A stretch of 64,000 nucleotides of DNA from Ptychodera flava. Lineage: Eukaryota; Hemichordata; Enteropneusta; Ptychoderidae. A program made the position numbers and the translations under genes. Of this stretch, positions 1 through 12,600 are shown in pieces (the stretch's first letter is position 1; the number at the start of each line of letters is the position of its first letter). The stretch covers positions 14,471,501-14,535,500 of the forward strand of contig NC_091942.1 of NCBI RefSeq assembly GCF_041260155.1, given 5' to 3'. Under the pieces are notes generated by a model. That model had not been told where the DNA came from. It ran no database searches and was given only the letters and a program-made list of their open reading frames with translations.

Positions 1-518
1 TCAGAGAGGATAGAGTCCTCTTCATTAATTAGGTCTGTGATAAAAATACTTTGATACAGATGGCACTCAATGGCCAAGAATGAGTTCCATGGTGATGAAA
101 ACATAAAACCAATGTAGGCACCATCCTAAAGTTCATAAAATGAGTCAACTAGGAATTAATCAACAGGGTGTTGCAAAAAATTTTGCATACAATCCTAATA
201 CTCAATAGATTATCACTGGTACCATATTTCATGAAGTTTGATGCAGTATTTACAACAAACTATGAGATCAACATCTGTATCAAGTTTCATCAAATTGACG
301 CATCAATTTGACGTTGTATTAATTTGTGGCTATATCACTCTAATTAGGAAAGTTCATTACTTATGCAATTACAAATTAATTAAAATGACACTGATAAATG
401 TCTTTTTCAATGTTAAAGCAATGTGAGCTTAACATCTGTGCAAAGTTTCATGAAATTGGTGCAGTATTTCTTGACATATCAGCCTACTTACAAAACTTCA
501 ATAATTGACATGTTACTG
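1..518. repeat. degenerate direct repeats, no gene
   Basis: No coding potential is visible. A motif of the form AACATCTGTRYMAAGTTTCAT occurs near 268 and again near 427, about 160 bp apart, and related text (TTCATGAAGTTTGATGCAGT) occurs near 229. This looks like an old, diverged tandem or dispersed repeat lying beside the younger array that follows. Whether it belongs to the same element is unknown. Confidence 0.35.
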
Positions 519-2090
519 CTACATGACGTGAAACAAATTGACGAGCATATGTATGAAATAGGTCAATGTCCTTGTACCAACTTTGAATGATACTGGTGGA
601 AATGTGTGTGAGTTATGGCTCTGTACATTAGAAAATTGTAACAAAATCACCGCCATGCAGCGATATTTGATCTTACTGTTTAAAAAATCAACATGTACCG
701 TATATGTATTACATAAGTCAATGTCCATGTACCAACTTTGAATAGGATCAGTTGAGACTTGCCAGAGTTATGGCTCTCGACATGAAACAACCATAACAAA
801 ATTGCCATCATGTGGCCATATTTGACCCCCTTGTGAAACCAATCGACATACATATGTATAAATAAGTCAATGTCCTTGTACCAACTTTGAATAAATTCGC
901 TGGATACATGTCTGAGTTATGGTTCCGGACATGAAAAAATCGGGAAAAAAATGGCCACACGGCAGCCATATTGGATTGTATCACAAAACAAATCAATGTG
1001 CATATGTATGACATAGGTCAATGTCCTTGCACTAAGTTTGAATAAAATTGGTGAATAAAATCGTACGTGTCCAAGGGACGTGAACAAATTGTAACAAAAT
1101 GGCTGCCATGCAGCCATGTTGGATCATATCATGAAACAAATTGACGTACATATGTATGACATAGGTTCATGTCATTGTACAAACTTTGAATAAAATCGGT
1201 TGAGATATGCCTGAGTATCGTGGCTCTGTACATGAAAAAATCGTAACAAAATGGCCACACGGCAGCCATATTGGATCATATCACAAAACAAATTGACATG
1301 CATATCTATGACATTGGTCAATATCCTTGTACCAACTTTGAAAAAAATCGGTTGAAACATGTCTGAGTTATGGCTCTGTACATGACAAAATCATAATAAA
1401 ATGGCTGCCTAGCGGCCATATTGGATCGTATCACAAAACACATTGACGTGCATATGCATCACATAGGTCAATGTCCTTGTACCAACTTTGAATAAAATCG
1501 GTTGAGATATGTTTGAGTTATGGCTCTGTACATGAAAAAATTGTAACAAAATGGCCGCACGGCAGCCATATTGGATCGTATCACAAAACAAATTGACATG
1601 CATATCTATTACAGTGGTCAATATCCTTGTACCAACTTTGAAAAAAATCGGTTGAAACATGTCTGACTTATGGCTCTGTACATGAAAAAATCGTAATAAA
1701 ATGGCCGCCTGGCGGCCATATTGGATCGTATCACAAAACAAAGTGACGTGCATATCTATGACATTGGTCAATGTCCTTGTACCAACTTTGAATAAATTCA
1801 GTTGAAATATGTCTGAGTTATGGCTTTGTACATGAAAAAATCGTAATAAAATGGCCGCCTGGCGGCCATATTGGATCGTATCACAAACAAATCGACATGC
1901 ATATCTATGACATTGGTCAATGTCCTTGTACCAACTTTGAATAAAATCGGTTGAAACATGTCTGAGTTATGGCTTTGTACATGAAAAAATCGTAATAAAA
2001 TGGCCGCCTGGCGGCCATATTGGATCGTATCACAAAGCAGATCGACGTGCATCTGTATGACATATGAAGTAATCCTTGTACCAAGTTTGA
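519..2090. repeat. tandem array, ten units of 150 bp
   Basis: The phrase GGCAGCCATATTGGAT and its variants recurs at about 664, 814, 964, 1114, 1264, 1414, 1564, 1714, 1864 and 2014, an exact 150-bp period. Each unit also holds GTCCTTGTACCAACTTTGAA and TGAGTTATGGCTCTGTACAT. Units on the right (1700-2050) are nearly identical, while those on the left are more diverged, so the array probably grew from its right end. All open frames here are by-products of the period. It is satellite-like and may be the tandem core of a larger mobile element whose end lies just to the right. Confidence 0.95.
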
Positions 2091-2234
2091 ATGAAATCGC
2101 TCCAGGCATCTCTGAGATATCTGCGTGAACGGACGGACGGACGCACGGACGGACGCACGCACGCACGCACGGACGCACGCACGGACATGACCAAACCTAT
2201 AAGTCCCCCCGGACGGTGTCCGTGGGGACTAATA
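2091..2234 (+). mobile_element. possible rolling-circle element terminus (hairpin end)
   Basis: The 150-bp array runs directly into a GGAC/GCAC-rich simple tract (2128-2186). This is followed by a strong hairpin at 2202-2230: AGTCCCC pairs with GGGGACT and GGAC with GTCC around a 3-nt loop. The hairpin finishes in CTAA followed by T (2229-2233). Tandem cores followed by a 3' hairpin are known from non-autonomous Helitron/Helentron elements. The hairpin here overlaps the CTAA instead of lying upstream of it, no Rep/helicase gene is present, and no 5' end was found, so the family is a guess. Confidence 0.35.
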
Positions 2235-2396
2235 ACACCTGGGGCATGTAAAACTTTTTTATGGTTTTTTCCTTCAGATGCAGTAGGTTGATAAAAACTG
2301 AAACTCTTCTAAAACAATCTTTCACATTGGGTTTCAAGGCGGGTTTGCCCCAGGCTTGGTATACGACATTAAATACAGCTAGCATATGTGAATACA

Positions 2397-3951
2397 CAGG
2401 GCTCCCGCTACCTATTCGCCAATTCGCCAAATGCGAAAGAAAGTTAAAAATGGCTACAAAAATTCCTGTTTGGCTAATGTAGTGGCTATTGAATTCTTAG
2501 ACCTCCTCAACAGAAAACTACACCTAACAATAAAATGTTGTAAGATGTTGAAACAGTTTACCCTCCTTCCTACAAAGTTGCAATGTATTGAAACAGTTTA
2601 ATCTCCTTTCTACAAAGTTACAAATTCCCTGGTACGTAAAACAAACACTGTTGCTGTTCGATACTACAATACATCATGAAGGTAAGGTCCATGAATACAC
2701 TGAGGCCTGCTTTGCCTCTGTGAGTCCTGGGTCGTCCTTGAGTCTATCAAAAGTTTTACCTACTTTGCTGTATCAAAATTTGGCCTGCAACTACTCAGTT
2801 TGATAGTAAAAACCATAATTTCAAAGGAAACTTTCACAAACGGAGCCATAATACAAAAGAAAAGGAGAAAAACTGAGGTTTTCTGAAAGGTCAAGTCTAG
2901 GTCATCTCATCATGTGATGTCATGCATGAAGACCCCCTAATTACACAATTATAGTTCACTAGAAACCACCTAGGGTGGTCCAATAGGTGAAAGGTAATTT
3001 TGCTGCCTTTGGCATTCAGCTTGACTGACTCCCATTCGGCCTACTTTCAAACTGCTATAACTTATACAAGAAATTTTGTGATTCTGAATGATTGTAATAT
3101 TTTTGTAGATTCCACCAGTTTAATAATCTAGAAGTGAACATCACCAGACATTTCTTGATGATATCAAAATATCAAATGAAAATATATCTGGGCTAAAACA
3201 TTATCATAATCATTAAAACAATGAATGCCCTCAAACAGTGAGTAATTTAAATGAACATATATCGTTGTGTCTTGTTTTACAAGAGTTTTGTTTGGCCCAG
3301 CCCTTTTTGTCTCAAGAAAAGTACTTATACTCAAGATGCTATTTCAGCCTGCTTGATCACAACTATGATACACAAGTAAAACCGGGCCCTTAAATACCAC
3401 AATAATCGTATCTACACTGCCATTGTGCTATACCATAAATGCTGTCTTCTGTATGGAAAGTTGTTTTACTTGTGTGGCTCAAACATTTAGGTTATGGAAG
3501 ACTGCATAAATTTGCCACATGAGAAGCCTGTAACTTATGACAAGCTATCATACTGTGAATACTAACTGAATGTGGCAGAAATATTCAATCTGTACCTCTT
3601 GTAATATACACTTAACATTGCTACCAGATTTTTAGAATTCAATTGCTACCTAATTTTATTTCTGGTGTTTAAAGTTTACCACCAAAAATGAGAAAGGATT
3701 TCTATCCCTGAAATGTCATAATAACACAGATTATAAATGCAAAAACTAAACACATATTTTGTTAATGTAAAAACCATCATGAACATCATACAAAACATCT
3801 TGATTTGTAAAATTAGGGACTCCTGAGTGACGAGAAAGCTGTTGCCACACTTGAGATCATAAGCTGGCTAAAAGTTACTCAAAATGGCTAAAAGATTTTT
3901 GATTTGGCTAATGAGTTGGCTAATTATTTTGGTGACTTAGCGGGAGCCCTG
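2397..3951. mobile_element. hAT-like DNA transposon remnant, 1.55 kb
   Basis: Perfect 14-bp terminal inverted repeats, CAGGGCTCCCGCTA at the left end and its complement at the right, enclose 1555 bp. The flanks share ATACA (2392-2396 and 3952-3956), a plausible target duplication. The CAGGG start suits hAT elements, but most hATs make 8-bp duplications, so the superfamily is uncertain. Both subterminal zones carry repeated GGCTAA-type motifs in the same orientation (2452-2490 and 3865-3930). No transposase reading frame remains, so this is non-autonomous or decayed. Confidence 0.65.
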
Positions 3952-4798
3952 ATACAGGGTACCCCTTATAGACATTCTTGTTACATGTAATGAGAACTTG
4001 TTCACAACATACCCATTTCAAGACCTTGCTTGGTAAAACACTGCCACCTATATTGGCATTCAGTACCCCAAACACTTTTCACAGCCGCACTGTCGTTTGG
4101 TCTGTTTGCTTGCAACATGGAGGTGTTGGGGTGGGGGTTACATATTCTTGGAAATTGACAAGTATCAGAGTTGCGGGGACTGCATACTGCCATATGCACG
4201 ATCACACTCACACTCACAAAGAATCAGAAAATACAATTACAGGTTCACAACTTGGCGTGTTTGAACAAGTGTTTAATTCCACATTGATGACACAAAAAGC
4301 AACATTTGCGATAAAAAAAGAAATGTAAAAAGACTACAATTTTAAAGAGAATTCAACATACCTTGAGGTATTTTAAATAGAAAGTTAATGTTGTCCGGCT
4401 ATCTGAATATTTAACCGATACTTGAGAATCCAAGTACAAATTACCACGACTGTTTTACCAACATGTTTTCATTCTATGAGGCAAATTGCTTTGGTAGAAA
4501 ATGAGGTATGATAAATTACAACAGCAGAAACTTACAGAATTCTCAACATGGTTGAATGCCTTTCATTACTTCATTTACATGTAAGGCTATTCTCAACATT
4601 GATCATTGAAGAAATCTGGGCTGAAAAGGCGTTATAAATTGGAATACTGCTGTTCTCTCAACAAAATATATCATTAAACAAATCTTGACTCAGTCTCATT
4701 CCTACATTTTACCCAATTTGTTATTTTGATATCACACTTGGGATTCAAAGTGAGGTGGTATATTTGATTACTATGACTTAATATTGTTTAGACATACT
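3952..4798. other. intergenic, nothing recognised
   Basis: A 116-codon frame at 3978-4328 has no recognisable domain or splice context and is rejected as coding. A short CACTCACACT tract lies near 4205. I see no RNA gene, repeat end or conserved exon here. Confidence 0.5.
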
Positions 4799-4802
4799 TT
4801 AA

Positions 4803-7646
4803 AGGTAGTGACTCAGTTTCGTTGACACATATTTTCAATCAAAAGTTTCACATAGAAAACAGGGTCTCACACCCAACATGTGGTACATTTTCTAATAGGT
4901 CTATATTTGAAGAAGGTAAAAATTTTGTTTAGTTGTCAAAACATGCATTGGTATGTTTGTTTAAGTCAAAAACATGTGATTTTGAATTTTTTCACTTAAA
5001 AGAGTATAAGTAAGAATTGGCAGCACCCCTAAGTGATCTGTTAACGGCACTAGACAGCTGGATATACAGGGGGAAAAACCGTGTTTTGGATTTTTGAAAT
5101 TCGCTTTTGTTTCTGCACAGTGAGTCTTCGAAGTGTGAACTGTCGGATTTTCGCATAAATTATCAGCTTTTGTTCACGTTTGTCAAGTTATCGTCACTTC
5201 AGGGGGGTTTATCAAAAATCTAAGACACGGTTTTTCAGGTCTATTCATGAAGTGTTAGCATGCGAAGAATTGGGGAAATCCGCCCACGCGTCGCCGACTT
5301 ACACTCATTTGAAGGTGCGCATACATAGCAAAAATCGGAACTGAGAAAATCGACGATTTGTGTAAACGTCCCATTTTTCACACAAAATCGCCGAAAAAAG
5401 TCGGATTTTTGTGCGTTTCAAAAAAAATTATTCGATCTTGGTCTAGGTTAAATATTGGGCATCAGGTTAGAGAATTTCTGACAAGTCCTAAACATTAGTT
5501 CGCCTAAAATGATGAAAATTGTGCGTAGAAACGTGAGGCTGGTCAGCGTAAGCGGTGGGTACTATTTACACGATAAACACTAGAAAGATAATTCAGGGCA
5601 TAATCTGTTTGTCAAATACGTATCTAGCTTATAATTATATTAACTGTACACTGTTTGGTAACGGTTAGAGTCTGGTTACAAGACTAGAAAAGTTTAAAAA
5701 ATCATACAGCCGGAATGGTTTACAGGTCTGCGTTCTGCCGACGACGCGCGCTCGCTCTCTCGCAAGCGCTCGACTTCCGGTCTCACAGCCCGTAATTTAT
5801 GCACGTACCAAGTGTGAAATGGTTGCCCAGTTCATTTTAGTGCCGATTTTTGTGCCTATAGTACAAGACGTCACTTGCTTGCTTGCTTGCTTTCGGAGAT
5901 GAGACGACCAACTCTCGATGCTCTAAAAAATTCTGTAGTTGAGAAGTTCAAGGAATGCGGGAAAGTCGCACTTGTTTTTGTGGTTTTCACATGTGATCTG
6001 CTGCAGTCCTTTTGCTCACCATAAAAAATGACCGGGTTTTCGTGCGCTATTTCGCTTTCCACTGTGACATGTACTATTATGGCCTCGGGTATGAAACCAA
6101 AATCAACTTCAGTTACACGTAAAAGCGATTCTTCATGACTTAAAATAAACGACTGGGGCGATACTCGACAGATTCACTCATTGTAAAATTGAAACCGGCG
6201 ACATATCGCGACACCCAGCGACACTCTCTTGACCACAGATAGAAATTGACAGGCAACGATCGTGAAGCGACGTTTCGCGTACGTTGCTGTGCTCTAGACC
6301 GACATAACAGTGTCGGATTGACAAATTGGACAAACCATGCTTCCTACATCCATGGACAAACTAAGTCCAAGACAGGTGCAGCCAACGGAGCTATTCATCA
6401 TTCATCGAAAAAGCTATTCCAGGAGCAATTTTTGAGGGCAGGGGAAATTTTAATTTTGCTAGGGCAGGGGACATGTTTTTAGGTGGTAGGGGAGCAAATT
6501 TTAGTTTGTTTGTAGGGCAGGGCGGATATCGGTTGATTGTCCTGGGGACAGGGCTTGGCGAAAAACTTTTTGAGGGGAATTGTTTCCAGGGCAGGGGAAA
6601 TTGGCAATTTTTTTTTCGCCACAGGGCGAGGGAGCTTCAAAAATTCACAGTGGGAAGGGGAAACAGGCAAAAATAAGTGGGGAGTGGGTAAAAATGAAGT
6701 TTGAGAGTGGGAGAGTAAGTCGAAAAATTTTCTGTGGGAGGGCAAATTATGAACAGCTAATTAATTACCCTCTTGACTTAAATTTAGTCAGTTCACATTA
6801 TTTGTCATGCACAATGTATCTTATCATAGTAAGGACCTTTTTAAAACTGCATTGTTCGTTGGCTGCACCTGTCCAAGATATGGGCTGCTGTTATAGAACC
6901 ATATTTTCCAGTGAAGATTAAATAGATTCTCTTTGGACGGCAGTGTAATCTATAGCCCGGCGTACGATGCTATGTGTTCCGCTACAGCTAATCGCCTCGC
7001 TCACCACAACCCTGCAAAGACCCGTAAGTAGGGTCGGTGACTTCAAATCCATTTTGGGACTTGACGTAAAAAGCCAAATTACTGTCGAAATTCAGCGTTC
7101 TTGGGCCCAAGTCGTCCCTGCCTACCTCAGCTACTCGATCGCTTCCAAAAATGCCAGTCTTTTATTCACTTTTCGTAAATAACCGTCGATGTCGGCAACT
7201 CTCTCGCTAGCCCTGTGTACGATGCTGTGTGTTAGCTGTAGCGGCCAACACACAACATCGCGTCCATCAGCTTTCCATTTTGCTTCTTCGGCCCCCGTTT
7301 GCGTTTTCTACACTGCTTATACTGCCGGCAGTCATCAGCATGATCAGCCATGTTGGATAGCGTCTCTTATGAAGACGTGCGCGCATGCGCAACATGGTGC
7401 GTAAAAATTTACATAATCTCCTCAAGGTATAACGATAACGCTGACAGTAATCCGGACCGTTAAAACAAAAAGAAAATAATAACTCGCGCAGTGGTTAGAA
7501 GGCCGTGTTTTCACTAAAATTTAAGACATTTTCCAGTACAATGTTACCTCACAGTTTTCTCTAATAAAAAGATCATATTTCAGGGGTTCAGAATATGAAA
7601 TAATCACAAAATCGCTAAAATTTACAAAGGAACCCGAGTCACTACC
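4803..7646. mobile_element. 2.8-kb non-autonomous transposon flanked by TTAA
   Basis: The ends read AGGTAGTGACTC (from 4803) and GAGTCACTACC (to 7646), each directly bounded by TTAA (4799-4802 and 7647-7650). TTAA duplication is characteristic of the piggyBac and Kolobok superfamilies. The interior has no convincing coding frame. It holds a CpG-rich patch (5740-5790), a short GCTT run (about 5873-5890), a diverged direct repeat (CGTACGATGCTRTGTGTT near 6962 and 7217) and a nested hAT-like element at 6373-6871. The terminal repeat is short, so the element boundary is likely but not certain. Confidence 0.6.
6373..6871. mobile_element. nested hAT-like MITE with 7-bp target duplication
   Basis: Terminal inverted repeats CAGGTGCAGCCAACG and its complement enclose 499 bp. 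The exact direct repeat TCCAAGA flanks both ends (6366-6372 and 6872-6878). The interior is a run of diverged G-rich phrases such as GGGCAGGGGAAATTTT, which opens frames on both strands but encodes nothing recognisable. It lies wholly inside the TTAA-flanked element and so is the younger of the two insertions. A CAGG start with a 7-8 bp duplication suggests the hAT superfamily. Confidence 0.75.
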
Positions 7647-7650
7647 TTAA

Positions 7651-9600
7651 AGGAACTCTGTCACCTGTATTTAAAGCAGGCTATCATTGATTTTCCCTTG
7701 AGGGTCAAGTAAAAAGGCACACCATCAAAACTGTGTAGCACTAGTGATGTTCCCACACGTAAATATGGCTGATACAACTCTTTCTCAGTGGATTGCTAAA
7801 TTTTCCTCGATTTGAAACAAACACTTGCTACATAGTCAAACGTTGCTCACCTTGAAAAACTTGTTCAACTTGTTGCTATGACATTTTGCTTCAATACCCT
7901 GGCTAAATACGTCGATATCATGGGAGAAAAATAAGTGCTTGAAAAAAATCCATATTAGAACATTGACGCATACAAGTTGCTTTTCACGGGCTATTAACCT
8001 AATTACTGCAAACTACGTTACTGTAATGAAATTGTAATAAAATGTCTAGTCTTTTGGCTCAACGGATACATTTAACGTGCTAGGCATATACAATGAAGAG
8101 CACAGTTTGGCATATACAAAGAAAAGTAAAGTTGGGAAGGATGTCTTGCAGCGGCTAACCATCATCAAGCTAACTACTTCTGCGTAATTCCACAAGTTAC
8201 ACAATTCGCGAATAAAGCAAGATACAAGGTTCACCTTTCTCTTTTCGAAAATAAAAACATCACTGTCCCAGCGGTTTGACTGATGCATCGTAATCTTCGA
8301 GTACACAAACACCATCCAGAAGCCACATCCTAGCACTGCAACTCTGTCTACTGACACAAGACAGGCAAAGAAGAAAAAGAAACACATAGTTTAGACATTT
8401 TCCATGCTACTTTGAATTTTTTAAGCTTCTATACAATGAGATAAATTCTGATTTATTGAACAAAACACACAAAGGTGCACATATTGTGTAGACTGAATCA
8501 CAACCAGAAAATCATTTCGACCGAAAAATGCATTATGACATCAAATTAAACATTATTTTTCTTTTCACAGGAAACTACAAAAAGAAAATAACAAAACAAT
8601 GAAGTCTGGTTGATGAAACACGATAGGAATTATGATGTCTGCTTACAAACGCAATAAAAACAGCAATATGTCATTGAATATGAGAGTGCAAGTTTCAAAA
8701 ATGTGTTCCCCATGCTCCACTGGTATGCAATGACCACTTGGGAAGGAATACCTGTAGAAGTTGGTGGTGTCCTGAAGGTCACAGTATTGGTACTCCTGGA
8801 ATCACCTGACACCATATTTATTTACAAGCAGCCCTTTTCCAATGTCTTCGTTGTTATTTGAAAATCGACATAAAACTGGCTTTTAAGTGACGGTTCTCAT
8901 TGCAAAATGTTTATAGGATTTGGTAAAATCAGGAAAGATGTGTGACTCCATGCTATCACACCCACTCATACACTGACTAACATACACATACACACATGTG
9001 TATGCACTTGCACACATACACACACACATTCTTTCTCTCCAGGAACCCAGGTGCACTTATGCAAACAAGAATATAATCGTCATGGCGAACTCTAGCTTTT
9101 CACTTGTTTTGAGAGCTAGCAACCTGGTGTAATTTGAATATCTCTTGTAGAGCCAGAAACAAGTTTGAGCAAGTAAAGATAACTGTACAATTATTTGGCT
9201 TTGTAATTTGCAAAATAAATGGTTGCTGCAGATCTGTTCACAACGCATGCATGATCAATAGATGATTTATTTACTGTTTTCTCTTACATACATCAGGATT
9301 CAAAACTGATCAAAACAACACATAAAGTTGCTATCGACATTAAGTCAGATATCCAATGGACCATAACACGGCAAAAAATATGTGTCTCAAAAACACATCA
9401 GGCGAGACCAACAGGCCTCTTCACTCCAGCATATCTTGTGTCCTGGGACCAACACATGGCTGAGACTGTCCATTCTGCCTGTGTTTGATCATTCCAAGCT
9501 AGAAAGAATTCCACTCACCTGTGATAGTTTTATGTAGGACTCTTTTTATAGTCAGCCTACACGGCCCTATCTACCAAACACTCACCTGTGGCTTGCAAAT
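7651..9600. other. LUC7L3 3' flank and probable 3' UTR
   Basis: No coding exon is recognised. On the minus strand this is the 3' side of LUC7L3, so at least 9266-9600 is probably its 3' UTR. A CA/CATA-rich simple tract lies at about 8950-9030. A short stretch at 7651-7672 (CTCTGTCACCTGTATTTAAA) resembles the end of the 185-bp TTAA MITE family found at 28.2 and 42.3 kb. A 113-codon minus frame at 8046-8387 is rejected for lack of any domain or splice context. Confidence 0.5.
9266..9271 (-). terminator. candidate polyadenylation signal, LUC7L3
   Basis: AATAAA on the minus strand, about 330 nt past the LUC7L3 stop codon. Other AATAAA matches occur further downstream (near 8450 and 8817), so this is the nearest candidate and not necessarily the one used. 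Confidence 0.45.
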
Positions 9601-12600
9601 TCAGTCACCTTCTCTATGTTCATTCCTATCTTCGTTCTTCTCAACCTCACCATCCATATTTCGGTTCTCTTCTTTGACATCTTTCTTGGGACTCTCACTC
9701 TTCCTCTCTGTGGAAGAAAGTTTCATTTTGTTTTACATGAAGATCAAACATTTCCTACATAGGGCAGGGAAGGAAGGATGGATCCCGGTTGACGCCTTAG
9801 CCCTAATCACGCCTTTCCCCATCTGCAAAGTCTGTGAAAAGTGGTATTCTGCAAATTTTACGAATGTGGGGTGTAATAACTTTACACCAAACATTTTGTC
9901 TGACAACTTCTGGGTAAAGGCTTAAAGAATTGTCACAAGAATCTAAGACAAGACACAGGATTCCTTGACAAGCATTATGTGATACATTAATATCCATTAA
10001 TTTTTAGAATGTAGTTATATCAGCACAAACGGCAACAGGAACCCTTCGATACCAGTAATGATTGATTCCTATTATCAGTATGCTTCGGCACAAAAAATGT
10101 TCAGAAATTTACCTCTTGAATGTCTCTTTTCTTCACTATGTGATCTTGATCCTGTACTTTTGCTATGAGATCTCTGTCTTTCCCTGCTCCTGGAACGTCG
10201 CTTCCTGTCCCTGTCCCTATCTCTGTCCCTATCTCTGTCCCTGTCCCTATCTCGATCTCGATCTCTGTCCTTGTCTCTGTTGGACCTGGTAAGTTTGATA
10301 TAAAAAATTTTGGTTACTCATGTTTACGCAAATTTTAAATTCCCACTAGGTGAATCTTTTTTGCATTTTACTTACCAAAACATACAATCAAACCTTTGGA
10401 GAGATATTTTTGATTCCCGTTATCAGGCCATAGTCTTTGAAAATGTCACTTTTTCAATCATTGGTAATAGATATAGTTCACATGCTTATGAATATTTATT
10501 TGAGTTGCTACTTGAAAATTATTTAGTTGCTTGAATCTCAGTTGTGCTTTCATAGCCAATTTTTGAAACATTCTATGGTCACGCTTCAGTAGGCATTTTC
10601 ACTTAATTTGCACTTGATTTCAAACACTCTTCTTGAAAAACATGCAAATAGATACAGCTAATGGAACTTTAAAAAGAATTTTCTAAAATGCAGTTTTCTA
10701 GGCATTTGAGTCCAACTGAGTGACTTAAATGAATGTCTAAATTCCTCATATCCTCAATGATAAACAAACACACGCAAATATGAAAATTTTTGTGAACAGC
10801 AGGAAACTCGTGTCAATATCCATCTCAAACCATTAGCGTAAATGTTCCAACAGAATACTTCGAATTTGAAGATTGTCTGAGAATAAATGGCTAAGATTCT
10901 TAAACTACAAAGGTATGATGAATTCAATACAGATGCTTGGAACAAAATTCTTTGGAACACAAGTTGTGCCTTAGAATTACCTTGAAGACATATTTCACAA
11001 ATGCAAAGTTTCAAACAGTTTACAACATACTGTAACAGAATAACAATCCTACCTGTCTGAGTCTCTGCTTCGCCTTTCCCTGCTACGTGAACGACTCCTA
11101 CGTCTCTCCCGTGATCTACTCCTGTGTCTTCGTCTTTCTCTTGAACGCGATCGCCTCCTTTCCCGGGATCTTGACCGCCTCCTGTCTCGATCCCTGTGCC
11201 TTTCCGCTTGCCTTTCCCGCTCTCTCCTGCGTTCACGTTCCCTCTCCTCCTGCCTCTTGGCCCGTTCCTCTCGTTCCCGCTCTCTCTCCCTCTCTCTTGC
11301 TTCCCTTTCTTTCTGTCTTGCAAGTTCTCTTTCTTCATCAATCTTACGATTTTTGTTCTGCAAGAAAAAGAAGGGTTGTTTATAGTTCGTGCCTCGAAAA
11401 TGAAAGATTTAAACTTTTGCTCAAACTTTCCTCAAGCAAACTTTCACCCATTCTCTTTCAAAATCAAGGATAAAAATCGAGGGTCAACTTGCAAATTTTT
11501 GTACTAGAGAAACAAATTACCCAATATTTAGTAATATTTGAAAATGACCGCCATCCCTATGCTATCTCTATACGGGGAAATAAATTCCCAATTTTCACAA
11601 TACTGTGCAGTGAAAACTTTATTTACTCCATAAGTTTTCAAAGTTTGAAAGCCAACACCGACTGGAACCCCTTCTTGAATTATAATGAACTCTGAATTGA
11701 ATGAGGTAGCATATAATTACCTTTAGTTCTTCAATGGTAGCTTTAATCTTGGCATAGCCCATATGCTGTTTACCCATCAGATGGTCATCAACCCTTGACT
11801 GTGCATCACCAACGATAAGAAACGCTCCACACACGTCACATACTTCCATCTGTTTCTCTTGAGCTCCTATACTGTTCATACTCTGAAATATAATAACACA
11901 GAATTTAGTGATTTTTGAAGGACATTCACCAACAGTCTGTGTAAGGGGACTGGTTAAGTATCGGGCAGTCACCAGGACCAGTAGTGAAACAAAGTAAAGC
12001 CAATGGCTCCTGTGACTCAAGTCTGTGGTCCTCTGTTTGGTGTTCATTATCTGATACCTGGTAACACTACAAATCATGGGTTCGGACTTAGTAGCGTTGT
12101 TAACACAGGCTTTTTGCTAAAGCTTCTGATGCTAAACATTTTGACTTGTTCACCACAACTACCCTACATGCAATGCAAATCTCTCCTTGCTCATATTGTC
12201 GTCCTGTTTCAGTCAAAAACTGGTTTCTTGCACGTGGCTCAAACTGTCACAACAGACATTGCATAACCAGTAGGAATATTTCTGGAATAAAATGTGATAA
12301 AGCAGCCACCAAATCTTGGAAATTTCCAAAAGGCAGTTGAAAAGATTATGCCACATACATTATTCAGCTGCTCTCTCTCTTCCTTTAGCTGCTCACAAAG
12401 TTTCATCACACCCTGGGCTTCTTCAACTTTCCCCTCACAGCCAAGCTGTTCCACCTGCTCCAATAAGTCATTGATTTTTTCTGTCAAAATGGCTGCCTTC
12501 TCCTCATTCTTGGCAGTGGTGCCGGATGGGTTGGGATTCGATCCGCCCAAGCTGGGTGGAATGACCAGTCTGGAATGTCCCCGCCGAATGCGGCGATCTA

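Noticed and set aside
519-2090. CRISPR-like array
   Set aside because: The period is a continuous 150-bp repeat without unique spacers, in an animal genome.
3978-4328. 116-codon plus-strand frame
   Set aside because: No family resemblance, no exon signals and low-complexity stretches.
6246-6921. Overlapping frames on both strands near 6.2-6.9 kb
   Set aside because: They arise from the G-rich repeats of the nested MITE and have no protein-like composition.
8046-8387. 113-codon minus-strand frame downstream of LUC7L3
   Set aside because: The composition is untypical, with no domain and no splice junction to LUC7L3. More likely 3' UTR or flank.
11087-11507. Plus-strand frames of 128 and 103 codons
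   Set aside because: They are antisense to the LUC7L3 RE/RS-rich exon 6, whose biased codons open the other strand.
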